A stretch of DNA of 64,000 nt from Diplonema papillatum (Eukaryota; Euglenozoa; Diplonemea; Diplonemida; Diplonemidae): NCBI GenBank assembly GCA_030068145.1, contig JAPJBO010000186.1:236001-300000 (forward strand), in the 5' to 3' direction. Under the pieces are notes generated by a model that worked only from the letters and a program-made list of their open reading frames with translations, had not been told where the DNA came from and did not search any database. The translations under genes and the position numbers were made by a program. Positions 53,133-62,039 of this stretch are shown here, one piece after another (position 1 is the first letter of the stretch; each line of letters starts with the position of its first letter).

Positions 53133-56100
53133 ATGGTCGGTGGCGGGAATGTGGGAGAAGAAGGAGACCACAGGTGGATTGAGCGGATGGCACGCGAAAT
53201 GGGCGCAAGGTTGACCCAGGTCCCGGGGGACGGAAATTGCCAATTCTCGGCGATTGCCGAGAGCTACGGCGGGATCGATGCTCACACACTACGAGAAAAG
53301 GTAGTTCGGCACATAGAGGCGCATACCGCGAGATACTGGGACCACGTCGGGGGGGAGGAAATGGCGCAGTATTTAGAGAGAATGGGAACCAACCGGACCT
53401 ACGGGGATGAATTAACCCTGCATGCAGCGGCACAAGTCCAGAACTGTAACATCTGGGTTGTGAATGCGAGCCACCGAAGCGCAGTAAAGCGGTGGAGGTC
53501 CGACGGTGCAGACCGAACCATTGTAGTCACTTACATGCCACAGCACTACGATAGGCTCGCCCTCCCGGAGCAGGGTATGCGCATTCTGGAACAAGCAGAG
53601 ACCAACGCAATTCCAATTGCCCGGCTACTAGTTGCGCCCCCCCAAGAAGGTGTGTCACAACAGGCGAACGCGCGACCGAACCAACGCCAAGAAAACCGGA
53701 CCAAAGGACCACATCGGCAGCAGCAGCGACACGCGGCGAGCGTGCAAAGCCCCGAACGGGTGAAGGGACAGGCGAAGGGTAGCAGGAAAGCCAATCAGGA
53801 AGCACGACCGAGGGGAACAACCGTCGTTCCCCAACAACAACGACGAATGGCAGCGCAAAGCGATGAGGACAAAATAGAAGCGGTGGCGGAAGTATTGGCG
53901 GCGAAGCGCGTGCTAGTAGACGAGGACGGAAACTGCCAGTTTGCAGCGCTGATAAGAGGGAGCAAGCTAAGTCTTCCGGTGGCGTCACTACGACAAAAAG
54001 TGACCTGGCAGCTCCGGAACTTTCCGCCGACCGCCCACCCCCTCGAAGGCCAAGCACTCTCCGAGTACCTCTTTGACATCGCGCAGAATGGTGTGCATGG
54101 AGGCCCCGTAACGCTGCAGGCTGCAGCGGAGGTACTGAAGGCAAGCATATGGGTACTCTCAGCAGGCGACTTAACTGGTGTAACACGAGAGGGGAGAGCT
54201 GAAAACCCATCACGGGTCATTGTGCTAACCCACCGCCCGCAGCATTATGACGCGCTTAGGCTCCCCGACGTGGCTTTACGGTTTCTGGCTTCCCTAGGCC
54301 CCGAGATTTCCCGAGTAAGCGTGGAGGAGCTGACACCCACAGCCGCGCCCCGACCCGCAGCCAGAGCCGAGTCGCGCCAGGCAAATACGATCGTGCTTGC
54401 CACGGTGAACCTGGGCTCCATGAATTCAAGATGCCGCGCGGTGGCAACACTGCCGGCGGATATAGTGGCCTGTCAAGAGACCCGAGTGGGCCCGGAGGGC
54501 AAGAGGACATGCGAGATGTACCTTGCGGCATACGGCAGAAAGTGCTTTTGGGGAGAAGACGTCCCGATAGTTATCGGCACGAACGGAGTAGGACAGCGTG
54601 CGCCAGGAGGCGCCGCCGTAGTAACGCGCGACAGTGTAGTAGCCTCGAAAGCGCGCCCAAGGACGGAGCTGGAGACGAGGCTAGTAGAAAGCACGCGGGT
54701 GGCTCATGCCGTGATCGCGACGGGCAGTGCTCGTTCGGTGTTGCACGTGATTTCGGTGTACGCGCAGGTAGGAAAGGAGTCAGGAGTAGCCAGGGAGCGG
54801 GAAAGGTTCCTGGCCGAAGTATTTGAAATGGCGGCAGGACTCGGGCAGGTGCCGGTCGCCATCGTAGGGGACCTCAACACGACAATAGAAGAGAGTGTGT
54901 CCTTGAGGGATGCCTGCAGAAACGGGTGGACAGACGCGGCGGCCGCCGCAGCAAACAAGACGGCGCAAGAACCGCCGCCGACCTGCTGGGCAGGGGCGGC
55001 AGGCTCGAGAATAGACCTGTGTTTCCTGAATGAATGCGCGTCGCAAGCTCTCGTGCACACATGGACAGCAGACCCGCACCAATACGACATACCAACGCAC
55101 TGTCCACTGTTCGTGACACTTGACATGCGGACCGCAGCAACTCCGAAGCGGACGCATTGGATACCTGCGCCCTTTCCGAGGAAGGCACCGCTCAAAACCC
55201 CGGAAGAGGAGAAGGGCGCACTCGAAGCGGCGCTACGCCAGAAACGCGCTGTGGGCGGGGCAGAAGCGGTACTGCGCAACGCCTCCGAAGTGGCAGAGAC
55301 GTACCTGCTTGAGATCCACAAGCATGACCTCCAGCAGAACGAAGTGAAGAAATGCAAAGGCAGGGCGGAAGGGCATTCTGTAAGGGACACCCATGTTTCG
55401 GCGCGGCAGGCAGTCTCGGCGAGGGGAGCCGGGAACAGGTCAACCAGGCAACGGGACAGGGTGCTTGGAATGCTGCGAACCGTGATTGCCGAGGCAGGCC
55501 GAAGGCTAGACGGAGAGCAGCCGAGAGAGATGACGTTGGCGGAACGAAATGCGAGAAACGCGCTACAGCGGAAAACCCCGAGAGAATGCCTGACGCAGCA
55601 TTTCTCCACGGACAGCGACGAAGGCGGGATAGGCGAGCTGGAGCGCCTGACCGAAGCAGTAGAAGCGATAGAAGGATCACAGCGTGAAGCCGTTGCCGCG
55701 TTGAAGCAGCAGCGAACAAGACGGTGGAAAGACCGGGTGCAGAGGGCCTGGAATAGCACCGACAGAGGCGACGTGTACCGGTTTCTCGCTGGGAGCCAAG
55801 AAAGCCCATCGATCTTCCTGCGGCGGCAAGACGGAACCTTGACGGCGTGTCCAAAAGAAATCGACGAGTTGCTGAGGGGACCCGAAGCATGGGGCGGCAT
55901 CTTCCAGAGGTACGCGAGCACAGAGGAACCGCAGTGGGAGGCCTTCAAGGCTAACTACGCGAGGAATCTGCCTGCCCCGCAGCAAATGGAGTGCAAGAAG
56001 ATCGGCGCGGCAGATGTAAGGACAGCGCTCAAGAAGATGAAGAAGACCACGTCGCCCGGTCTGCACGCGTGGCGCGTTTTCGAACTGCAGCAGCTGCCCA

Positions 56101-59100
56101 CGGAAATCCTGCAACTCATGGCCGAGGCCATGAACGCAGTGGAAGCCGAAGGGCGATGGCCGGAACAGTTGATGCATGCAATCCTGCACCTGTTGCCGAA
56201 GCCCGGGAGCACGGGAGATCCCATGTCGCAGCGGCCGATATCGATCACGCCAGTCCTGTACAGGCTGTGGGCGGCGATACGGGCCAAGGAGGCGCTTGAG
56301 TGGATGGACAAGGTGGTGCCAAGCGGCCTCCACGGCTGCCGAAAGAAGCACGGAACGGACGACCTGGTCTGGCACCTAGCAGCCCTCATAGAGGAAGCGC
56401 ACGTGACGGGGGAGCCGTTGTACGGGCTGGCGCTGGACTTCAAGAAGTGTTTCGACTCCGTGCCGATCGACATCGCTTTCCGGTTAGCAGAGGAGCTGGG
56501 GTTTCACCCAACCGTGCTGCAGACCCTGCGTGCGGCATATTCCGGCATGCAGCGCCATTTCCGTATTGGGACAGAACTGGGGGAAGGCTTCGTGCCAACG
56601 AACGGGATCATGCAGGGATGCCCATTGAGCGTGGTGCTGATTAACGTGCTTATCAGCGTCTGGATGCGGCACGTCGCAGACATCGAAGCGGCGATCCCGC
56701 TATCCTACGTGGATGATGTATACGCGCTATTGAAGAGCCTCGCGCAGCTGCAAGAAGCGGCCAATCGGTCGGGAACGTTCGCGGGGCTTACAGGGATGAA
56801 AGTCTGTACGCAAGTGAAGTCCCTGTGGTTTACGACAGCGCGGGACGCCCCCGAAGAAATCCACTACACGGAGAGTAATGGAGCCGGAGAAGCGGTAGCG
56901 CGACCAGAGACGATAGCAAGACAGACCACGTTTGACGTACTAGGAGTGATGCTGACAACAAAGCAGGTACCGCCAAGCAAGCCTCTCCAGCAGTCCAAGC
57001 GAGTAGCGGAACGAGTAAGAATGGTAGACAACGTGTTGAAAAGGGCGACCTGCCTCCCGCTCCCGGCTGGTGCACGAGACCTCGCCGTCAGCATGACGGC
57101 GGGCTCAAAGTTGTACTATGGGGCAGCGGTGACGGCGATCGGGAAGCAGGAAGTCGAACGCATGAGGAGGAGGTTCACCGAGTCAGTTTGGACGGGGCCG
57201 CCCCGACGAGCGCAAGAAGCAGTGTTGCACGTGCTGCACCACGGGCATAGATTAGACCCAGGCGTTGTCCCAATGTACAGGCAGATCACAACCTGGGCCG
57301 AACAGGTCAAGAAGTGGGGATACGCGCGAGCGTTGGCGGAAACGGCGTGGGTCCACAGAGAAGAACTCGCAAAGCTACACGGCCCCTTTGCCTTCTTGAA
57401 GGAGGCGCTGGACAAACTCCAATGGCGGTGGGTGACACCTACGTGCATCGCGTATGTGAATGAGGTAGGGGAAGGCATTGTACACGACGCGGCGCAGGAG
57501 GGCAACACACGCCTCCTACAACACGACCTGCGACACTCTCTACGCATGCGCGAGATGGTTCGACTAGCAGCGAGGAGAGGAAACGATTTCGGGGGGGTTC
57601 AAAGCGGGGTCGATTTTACAGCAACCAGGAGCCTCTTAGAGAAGCAGAACTCACCTCTCACAGCCTACCAAGCCGGGCTGCTGAGGTCAGTCATCGCAGG
57701 AGCCACGCCGGTCACCGGGCGGACGGGGCTGAGCGAGAGGGGGTGCCCGTACTGCAACACGCAGGAGCGCGAGACGGTCGAACACTTGTTTTGGAAGTGC
57801 CCGGCCTGGGAACAGACACGCGTGAGGTACGCGGAACTGACGGCCGCGCAGCAGAGTTGGCCACCGTGCTTGCGAATGTGCGGAGTAGCCCCCGCCCCCC
57901 AGGCAGACTCGGAACACCTGCCCAGGGAACGGGAGAAGCTACTTCGCCTGCTGGAGACGCTGCATCTCTTCTTCGTGGAGGTCCTGACAGCACGCCAAGG
58001 GGCGGATGAAATGCTGGACAGATCCACACGTCACCATCGGACCCTGGAATACCCGCGACAATGGAGACCGGCCGAGCCGCACAAGCTGGTAGTGCCAGAC
58101 ATCGCGCCCTCAGCGGTTTCAACCAAGTGGAAATACGGCCCGGAGATGTGGATGGCGTTCACGGACTGGCTGAGAGAGTTGAACTGGGCGCCTCCAGGGC
58201 ATGAGCTGGGGGTAAGCTTCGTTGAGTTAGCGGTGGACTTCGAGTTGTGCACCGGATGCCGGCTCCCGGCGCTCAGGAACCGGTACTACTCGGCGCCAAA
58301 ACCCCCAGCACAGAAGGCCACTACAGCGCGTCGGGTGCTACCAGAAGGCGCAGCAGGTGGCGGGATAGCGGTTTACTTTGACGGAGGAGCAAGGGCGAAC
58401 GGTACGGCTTTTGCTGTGGCGGGTGCAGGAGCAGTCCTATACAAAGAAGGCGTAAAGGTCTCGCAGATTGTGCTCCCGCTGCCAAATGTGCGCAGCAACA
58501 ACGTTGCCGAGTACGAAGGAATGTTGGCAGGGCTACAGCTTTTGGAAGAGGCAGAAGGAACGGAAGGAAAGCAGTGCACCATCCGCGGCGACTCGGCTCT
58601 GGTAATTGGGCAGACCAACCGAAAAATGGCGTGTTCGGAAGACCTGAAGCCGCTATTGACCCGTGCAATAGAAAAGATGGTAGCCCTGCGGCAGCGACTC
58701 ACGCTACGGGCGGAGCACGTCAAGCGCGAGGAGAATGTGGACGCAGATGCACTCAGCAACGCGGCGATGGACCTCGTGCAACAACAGCGCCCAACGCGAG
58801 AGCAGCAGGAGGCAGATCTCGCAGCATTTCGGGCCTCCGGACTCGGAAAGGCGATGAGTCTGGTCGAGCTAGGCAGCGCCTACAAGAAGGTGACAGGACG
58901 GCCGTGGTTCTATGGCCACGAATGTGCGACGACGATCTTGACCTCCGTCGGGGGAACAGTCGTGAGGGGTGCTTCGCGGCGCGCGCAACTCACGGAGACA
59001 ACCGACGCGGTCATCCTCGGCATCCGGGAGCACGTAAGAACGCAGAAGCCGACACGGACGGAGACCGCGTTGTACCCCCAACACCTGGAATGGGCGGCAA

Positions 59101-59528
59101 CCTATATCCCGGAGGAAGCCTACCCCGCAGGATGGGCACAAGGAAAGGCCGACTGGAAGGCGAGGGCGGAGATGATAAACAAGGTTTCAGGTGCAGGAGC
59201 GTGCGGAGGGTCACAACCGAAGAAGGCCCCAGAAGACGCGGTGAACACATCACGCCCCGGCGAGATTTGCACGCTACACAGAAAGCCCCGATGTAAGGAA
59301 TGTGCGAAAAAGCGCTTGCCAGCGGAGACGTGTTGCCGGTATAAACGACACCACCATGAAGGAGACGGCCTAAGGCCGCGGATGCTATACTGCTCGATCC
59401 ACAGACTGGGGCGCTGCGGCGAGTGCGAAGCAGACAACGAAGGGATCGCGAGGTGCTGTACAAGACACCACCCCCAGTTGAACATGGACCCCCACTCGCA
59501 ACCTGCGGGTGCATCGGCGGTTACTTGA
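53133..59528 (+). CDS. Element 2 ORF2 polyprotein: two OTU proteases, APE endonuclease, RT, RNase H, Cys/His modules
   Basis: 2131 residues, ATG at 53133. Two OTU domains: the first with GDGNC (Cys36) and PQHYD (His138), the second with DEDGNC (Cys268) and PQHYD (His371), both with apparently intact catalytic Cys and His. APE endonuclease follows from Asn426 (NLGSMN) to His656 (THCPLF), with GDLN in place of GDFN. RT has LALDFKKCFDS (Asp1102) and YVDD 1192-1195. A C-x2-C-x9-H-x4-C knuckle starts at Cys1538. RNase H starts at Asp1750 (YFDGGARANG, NNVAEYE, RGDSALV, NVDADALS). Two Cys/His modules run from Cys2046 nearly to the end (GASAVT). OTU domains cleave ubiquitin-type conjugates or act as self-proteases in some viruses; their job here is unknown. 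Confidence 0.95.
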   Translation: MVGGGNVGEEGDHRWIERMAREMGARLTQVPGDGNCQFSAIAESYGGIDAHTLREKVVRHIEAHTARYWDHVGGEEMAQYLERMGTNRTYGDELTLHAAAQVQNCNIWVVNASHRSAVKRWRSDGADRTIVVTYMPQHYDRLALPEQGMRILEQAETNAIPIARLLVAPPQEGVSQQANARPNQRQENRTKGPHRQQQRHAASVQSPERVKGQAKGSRKANQEARPRGTTVVPQQQRRMAAQSDEDKIEAVAEVLAAKRVLVDEDGNCQFAALIRGSKLSLPVASLRQKVTWQLRNFPPTAHPLEGQALSEYLFDIAQNGVHGGPVTLQAAAEVLKASIWVLSAGDLTGVTREGRAENPSRVIVLTHRPQHYDALRLPDVALRFLASLGPEISRVSVEELTPTAAPRPAARAESRQANTIVLATVNLGSMNSRCRAVATLPADIVACQETRVGPEGKRTCEMYLAAYGRKCFWGEDVPIVIGTNGVGQRAPGGAAVVTRDSVVASKARPRTELETRLVESTRVAHAVIATGSARSVLHVISVYAQVGKESGVARERERFLAEVFEMAAGLGQVPVAIVGDLNTTIEESVSLRDACRNGWTDAAAAAANKTAQEPPPTCWAGAAGSRIDLCFLNECASQALVHTWTADPHQYDIPTHCPLFVTLDMRTAATPKRTHWIPAPFPRKAPLKTPEEEKGALEAALRQKRAVGGAEAVLRNASEVAETYLLEIHKHDLQQNEVKKCKGRAEGHSVRDTHVSARQAVSARGAGNRSTRQRDRVLGMLRTVIAEAGRRLDGEQPREMTLAERNARNALQRKTPRECLTQHFSTDSDEGGIGELERLTEAVEAIEGSQREAVAALKQQRTRRWKDRVQRAWNSTDRGDVYRFLAGSQESPSIFLRRQDGTLTACPKEIDELLRGPEAWGGIFQRYASTEEPQWEAFKANYARNLPAPQQMECKKIGAADVRTALKKMKKTTSPGLHAWRVFELQQLPTEILQLMAEAMNAVEAEGRWPEQLMHAILHLLPKPGSTGDPMSQRPISITPVLYRLWAAIRAKEALEWMDKVVPSGLHGCRKKHGTDDLVWHLAALIEEAHVTGEPLYGLALDFKKCFDSVPIDIAFRLAEELGFHPTVLQTLRAAYSGMQRHFRIGTELGEGFVPTNGIMQGCPLSVVLINVLISVWMRHVADIEAAIPLSYVDDVYALLKSLAQLQEAANRSGTFAGLTGMKVCTQVKSLWFTTARDAPEEIHYTESNGAGEAVARPETIARQTTFDVLGVMLTTKQVPPSKPLQQSKRVAERVRMVDNVLKRATCLPLPAGARDLAVSMTAGSKLYYGAAVTAIGKQEVERMRRRFTESVWTGPPRRAQEAVLHVLHHGHRLDPGVVPMYRQITTWAEQVKKWGYARALAETAWVHREELAKLHGPFAFLKEALDKLQWRWVTPTCIAYVNEVGEGIVHDAAQEGNTRLLQHDLRHSLRMREMVRLAARRGNDFGGVQSGVDFTATRSLLEKQNSPLTAYQAGLLRSVIAGATPVTGRTGLSERGCPYCNTQERETVEHLFWKCPAWEQTRVRYAELTAAQQSWPPCLRMCGVAPAPQADSEHLPREREKLLRLLETLHLFFVEVLTARQGADEMLDRSTRHHRTLEYPRQWRPAEPHKLVVPDIAPSAVSTKWKYGPEMWMAFTDWLRELNWAPPGHELGVSFVELAVDFELCTGCRLPALRNRYYSAPKPPAQKATTARRVLPEGAAGGGIAVYFDGGARANGTAFAVAGAGAVLYKEGVKVSQIVLPLPNVRSNNVAEYEGMLAGLQLLEEAEGTEGKQCTIRGDSALVIGQTNRKMACSEDLKPLLTRAIEKMVALRQRLTLRAEHVKREENVDADALSNAAMDLVQQQRPTREQQEADLAAFRASGLGKAMSLVELGSAYKKVTGRPWFYGHECATTILTSVGGTVVRGASRRAQLTETTDAVILGIREHVRTQKPTRTETALYPQHLEWAATYIPEEAYPAGWAQGKADWKARAEMINKVSGAGACGGSQPKKAPEDAVNTSRPGEICTLHRKPRCKECAKKRLPAETCCRYKRHHHEGDGLRPRMLYCSIHRLGRCGECEADNEGIARCCTRHHPQLNMDPHSQPAGASAVT

Positions 59529-59587
59529 AACTGAAGGAGTCGTGGACGCCTCTCGCACAGGGAGGCACCACGTGAAAACAGGTCTAC

Positions 59588-59588
<1 letters not shown>
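59529..59588 (+). other. Element 2 3' UTR with terminal hairpin
   Basis: 60 nt between stop and AC tail. CGTGG (59541-59545) pairs with CCACG (59568-59572), and GCCTC (59548-59552) with GAGGC (59562-59566). The outer stem is kept in element 1 although the inner sequence differs. Confidence 0.65.
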
Positions 59589-59631
<43 letters not shown>

Positions 59632-59649
59632 CACGCACACACACACACC
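59589..59649 (+). repeat. AC tail of element 2
   Basis: About 30 AC units with two G interruptions (ACACGCAC). Confidence 0.97.
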
Positions 59650-59902
59650 CTCCGCCGTCTTGCGGTGGCCCTCTTTTGTTGTCTTTGTTGTTGCTTGTGC
59701 TAAGCGGTCTGTCTTTTGAGCAGTTAGAGCAAGGTATGGGCGGGCGCCGCTCACCTGATCGGTTTCCCACCTGTATTTACCCTGAGTCATTTTCAGGTTA
59801 GGCCCAAAACATGCTGCTTACGTCTTTTTAGCCTGCACAGAGTATTGAAGGACAACCCGCAAGATTGGTATCACCGTAAAAAAAACAGGGGGGAAGGCGT
59901 AC

Positions 59903-60315
59903 CCGATCTGTCGCGATCCATGACACGCACGGAACGAGAGAACCCGCGCATGCTGCTGTTCGTTCGCTTGAGCAACCGTGTCTGGACCCTACTCAGCACA
60001 TCGCGGCACTGGGCGTCAGCTAACGGGTTGCGCTTCAGTCCGAACAGCCCATCACCAAACTCTTGGAAGCTCAGTAAGCCATTTTCATTGATGTCAAACC
60101 GGTCGAACAGCGCCTGCACCTCTTCGTCTGTCCCACCGATGTTGAACTTCAACAGGACCCCAGAAAACTCTGCCAGGCTCATGGTGCCCGTAGCGTCCAT
60201 GTCATGGAGCCGGAACAACCGTTGCAGCTCCCGACTCTTCTGGTGGGGTTCCGCCCAGCCCGTCTTCAGCTCGATCTGCGTGCAGTGGTTGTTGTAGGTT
60301 TTCAGCTTAATGCGA
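59903..60315 (-). CDS. Calcyphosin-like EF-hand protein, upstream exon
   Basis: On the minus strand the frame runs from about 60315 (KTYNNHCTQIELKTGW) through RLFRLHDMDATGTMSLAEFS, FDRFDINENGLLSFQEFGDG and VRVMDRDRS to the donor G|GTACGC at 59902. It carries two EF-hand-like loops (DMDATGTMSLAE, DINENGLLSFQE) and the first half of a third, completed by the exon at 49743-50380. Together the visible protein has six EF-hand units arranged like two calcyphosin-type blocks. There is no ATG in frame before an upstream TGA, so an earlier exon with the start must exist; CATTAAG near 60313 is a possible acceptor. If unspliced, the frame stops at 59871. Confidence 0.8.
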
Positions 60316-61779
60316 GTTTGATCCGGGTACCATCAAGGCAGCCCTTGTAAAGACCAGACAGTCAACGCCGCGTGGGCGCGGGCTTTAGTTATTGATCATC
60401 CCGGGGAGGTGGCGCTACCCACCTGGACGAGGTGTCCGGCTGCCCCCAGTAGCAAGTAGTTAGTCCACATTTGGACTGCCAGTCCAAATTTGGAAAAGCC
60501 GGCGGGGGAAAAGAAGAAGAAAAACGCCGCCACAGGCAACTGACTGCGCAATAATCGCCGGAAACACAATAATACATCCTCCTCCTACTGCGTATACTGG
60601 CTCCGTCTGCTGCTTCGTCTTCACCGTCGCGGATGATGCATAAATCGAAAGTAGAAAGGTCAGGCAGTGATTCGGTGTGTTTGTCACAATCGTCGTGACG
60701 CCTCAGGACACGGCTTCAGAAAAAAGGGGGCAAGGGTGGGTGGGCAAGCGAGGGGTGAAGTTACGATGTTTTCGGGATAGCGACGGGGTTATTTAACCTT
60801 GTAACGAGTGTTAGGTATTCGTCGGATATATTAATCTTCTAAAATCTGCGATCTTATACGACAAAAAAAGAATGGCACTACACCATCACTGGCAGAGGTA
60901 GCCAGTGTGCAATCCGAGGCATTCAAGGCCCAGCTTTGTCGTGAAGATCCGTCGCGTCGCGCTGTGTTGACCCCATTCCTGGGTGAGGACGCAAAAAGCC
61001 GTCAGCGGTCGAAATTTGGAAAAAAAATTGGCCGGCGACCCAAGCTAATGCCCTGACGGAATCCCCCTTTAAAAAAAGAATCCTCAATAACAAAACGACA
61101 CATACCATGCTTTGCAGCCGTCGCTGCAGCTCGTCGAGGCGCCTTTCCAGGTCGACGCCTCCCATTGGCTTCCGCACTTGCCCGTAAACCATCAGGGGAA
61201 GGTGGGGTTGGTTTCGGTTCTTTTCTTACTCCCCTTTTCACCTAGTTTTCGAGAGTGTCTGTGGTGTTTCGAGACGGTTCTGTGGTTTGAGGTATTGAGA
61301 CCGAAAGCTCTGGGTGCTTCCAGGTTACGCGCAATCGGGGCTTTGAAGGGGCGCAGGGGGTGTTGCAAGGAATGCTCAACACCGCAATGGTCCCGCCTGA
61401 GCCGTGTTTCGGCACCAGGTTGGCCCCGAGGCTGGCCGGTGCAGGGCTCAGCCCCGAAGAGCCCCGACAGCCCTGCGGCTCACCGGTGCTGGGAATGGAT
61501 CTGCTGGGAAAGCAGCAGAAAGTGTCCCCTGGTGTTGGAGTGCCTCGGCCCCGCGGGCTGAGTCGCTGTGGCCGTAGCCTCAGCACCCCCCACACACGCT
61601 CGCCTGTTTGTCGACAGGCCCTCGCTTCACTGCAGGTCGTGCACGCGTCACATGTCGGCAGCTCGTCGAACCAGTGGAGCACCACATGCCATCCGCCGTA
61701 GTGTGGGTAGTAGCTGTACTGTCCTACAGCCCGAGGATACTACCTAGTGCTGTGTGGTTACTCCCTAGGGAGACCCGCC
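60316..61779. other. Region with dispersed repeats, no recognised gene
   Basis: Holds inverted copies of two families (60465-60530 and 60885-61060; see 5405-5970) and a copy of the CACCGCACTGG family near 61370-61420. Possible missing 5' exon of the EF-hand gene not identified. Confidence 0.5.
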
Positions 61780-62039
61780 CCCGGAATTCCTCACCGTCAC
61801 AATCTCGGTCGCGAACGATGCCCTGTAGTGATGAGAAGCAGACTACTCTCTCATGGGACTCGTGATGTGAAAGCGCCGTCCGCCGTGTGGGTCGTTGATG
61901 CGAGGGTTTTATCCCAGTAATACCAGCAGTACGCTGATGCCCTGCAAACTGGGCCACCTCGCAACCTGAGCTCTGGATCCAACTACGAGCTTTTGAAGAG
62001 CAGCAGCACTAGTTGCTGCTGGTGCTGGAATTACCGCGG
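61780..62039 (-). rRNA. 18S rDNA fragment (V4 side), stranded copy
   Basis: On the minus strand the DNA begins with CCGCGGTAATTCCAGC (62039-62024) and continues to AAAAGCTCGTAGTTGGATCC (61994-61975), two blocks universally conserved and closely spaced in eukaryotic small-subunit rRNA. The DNA between and beyond fits a variable region. Upstream of CCGCGG the expected GTGCCAGCAG is missing, so the homology starts abruptly: a fragment rather than a full gene. The exact far end (about 61780) is uncertain. Confidence 0.82.
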
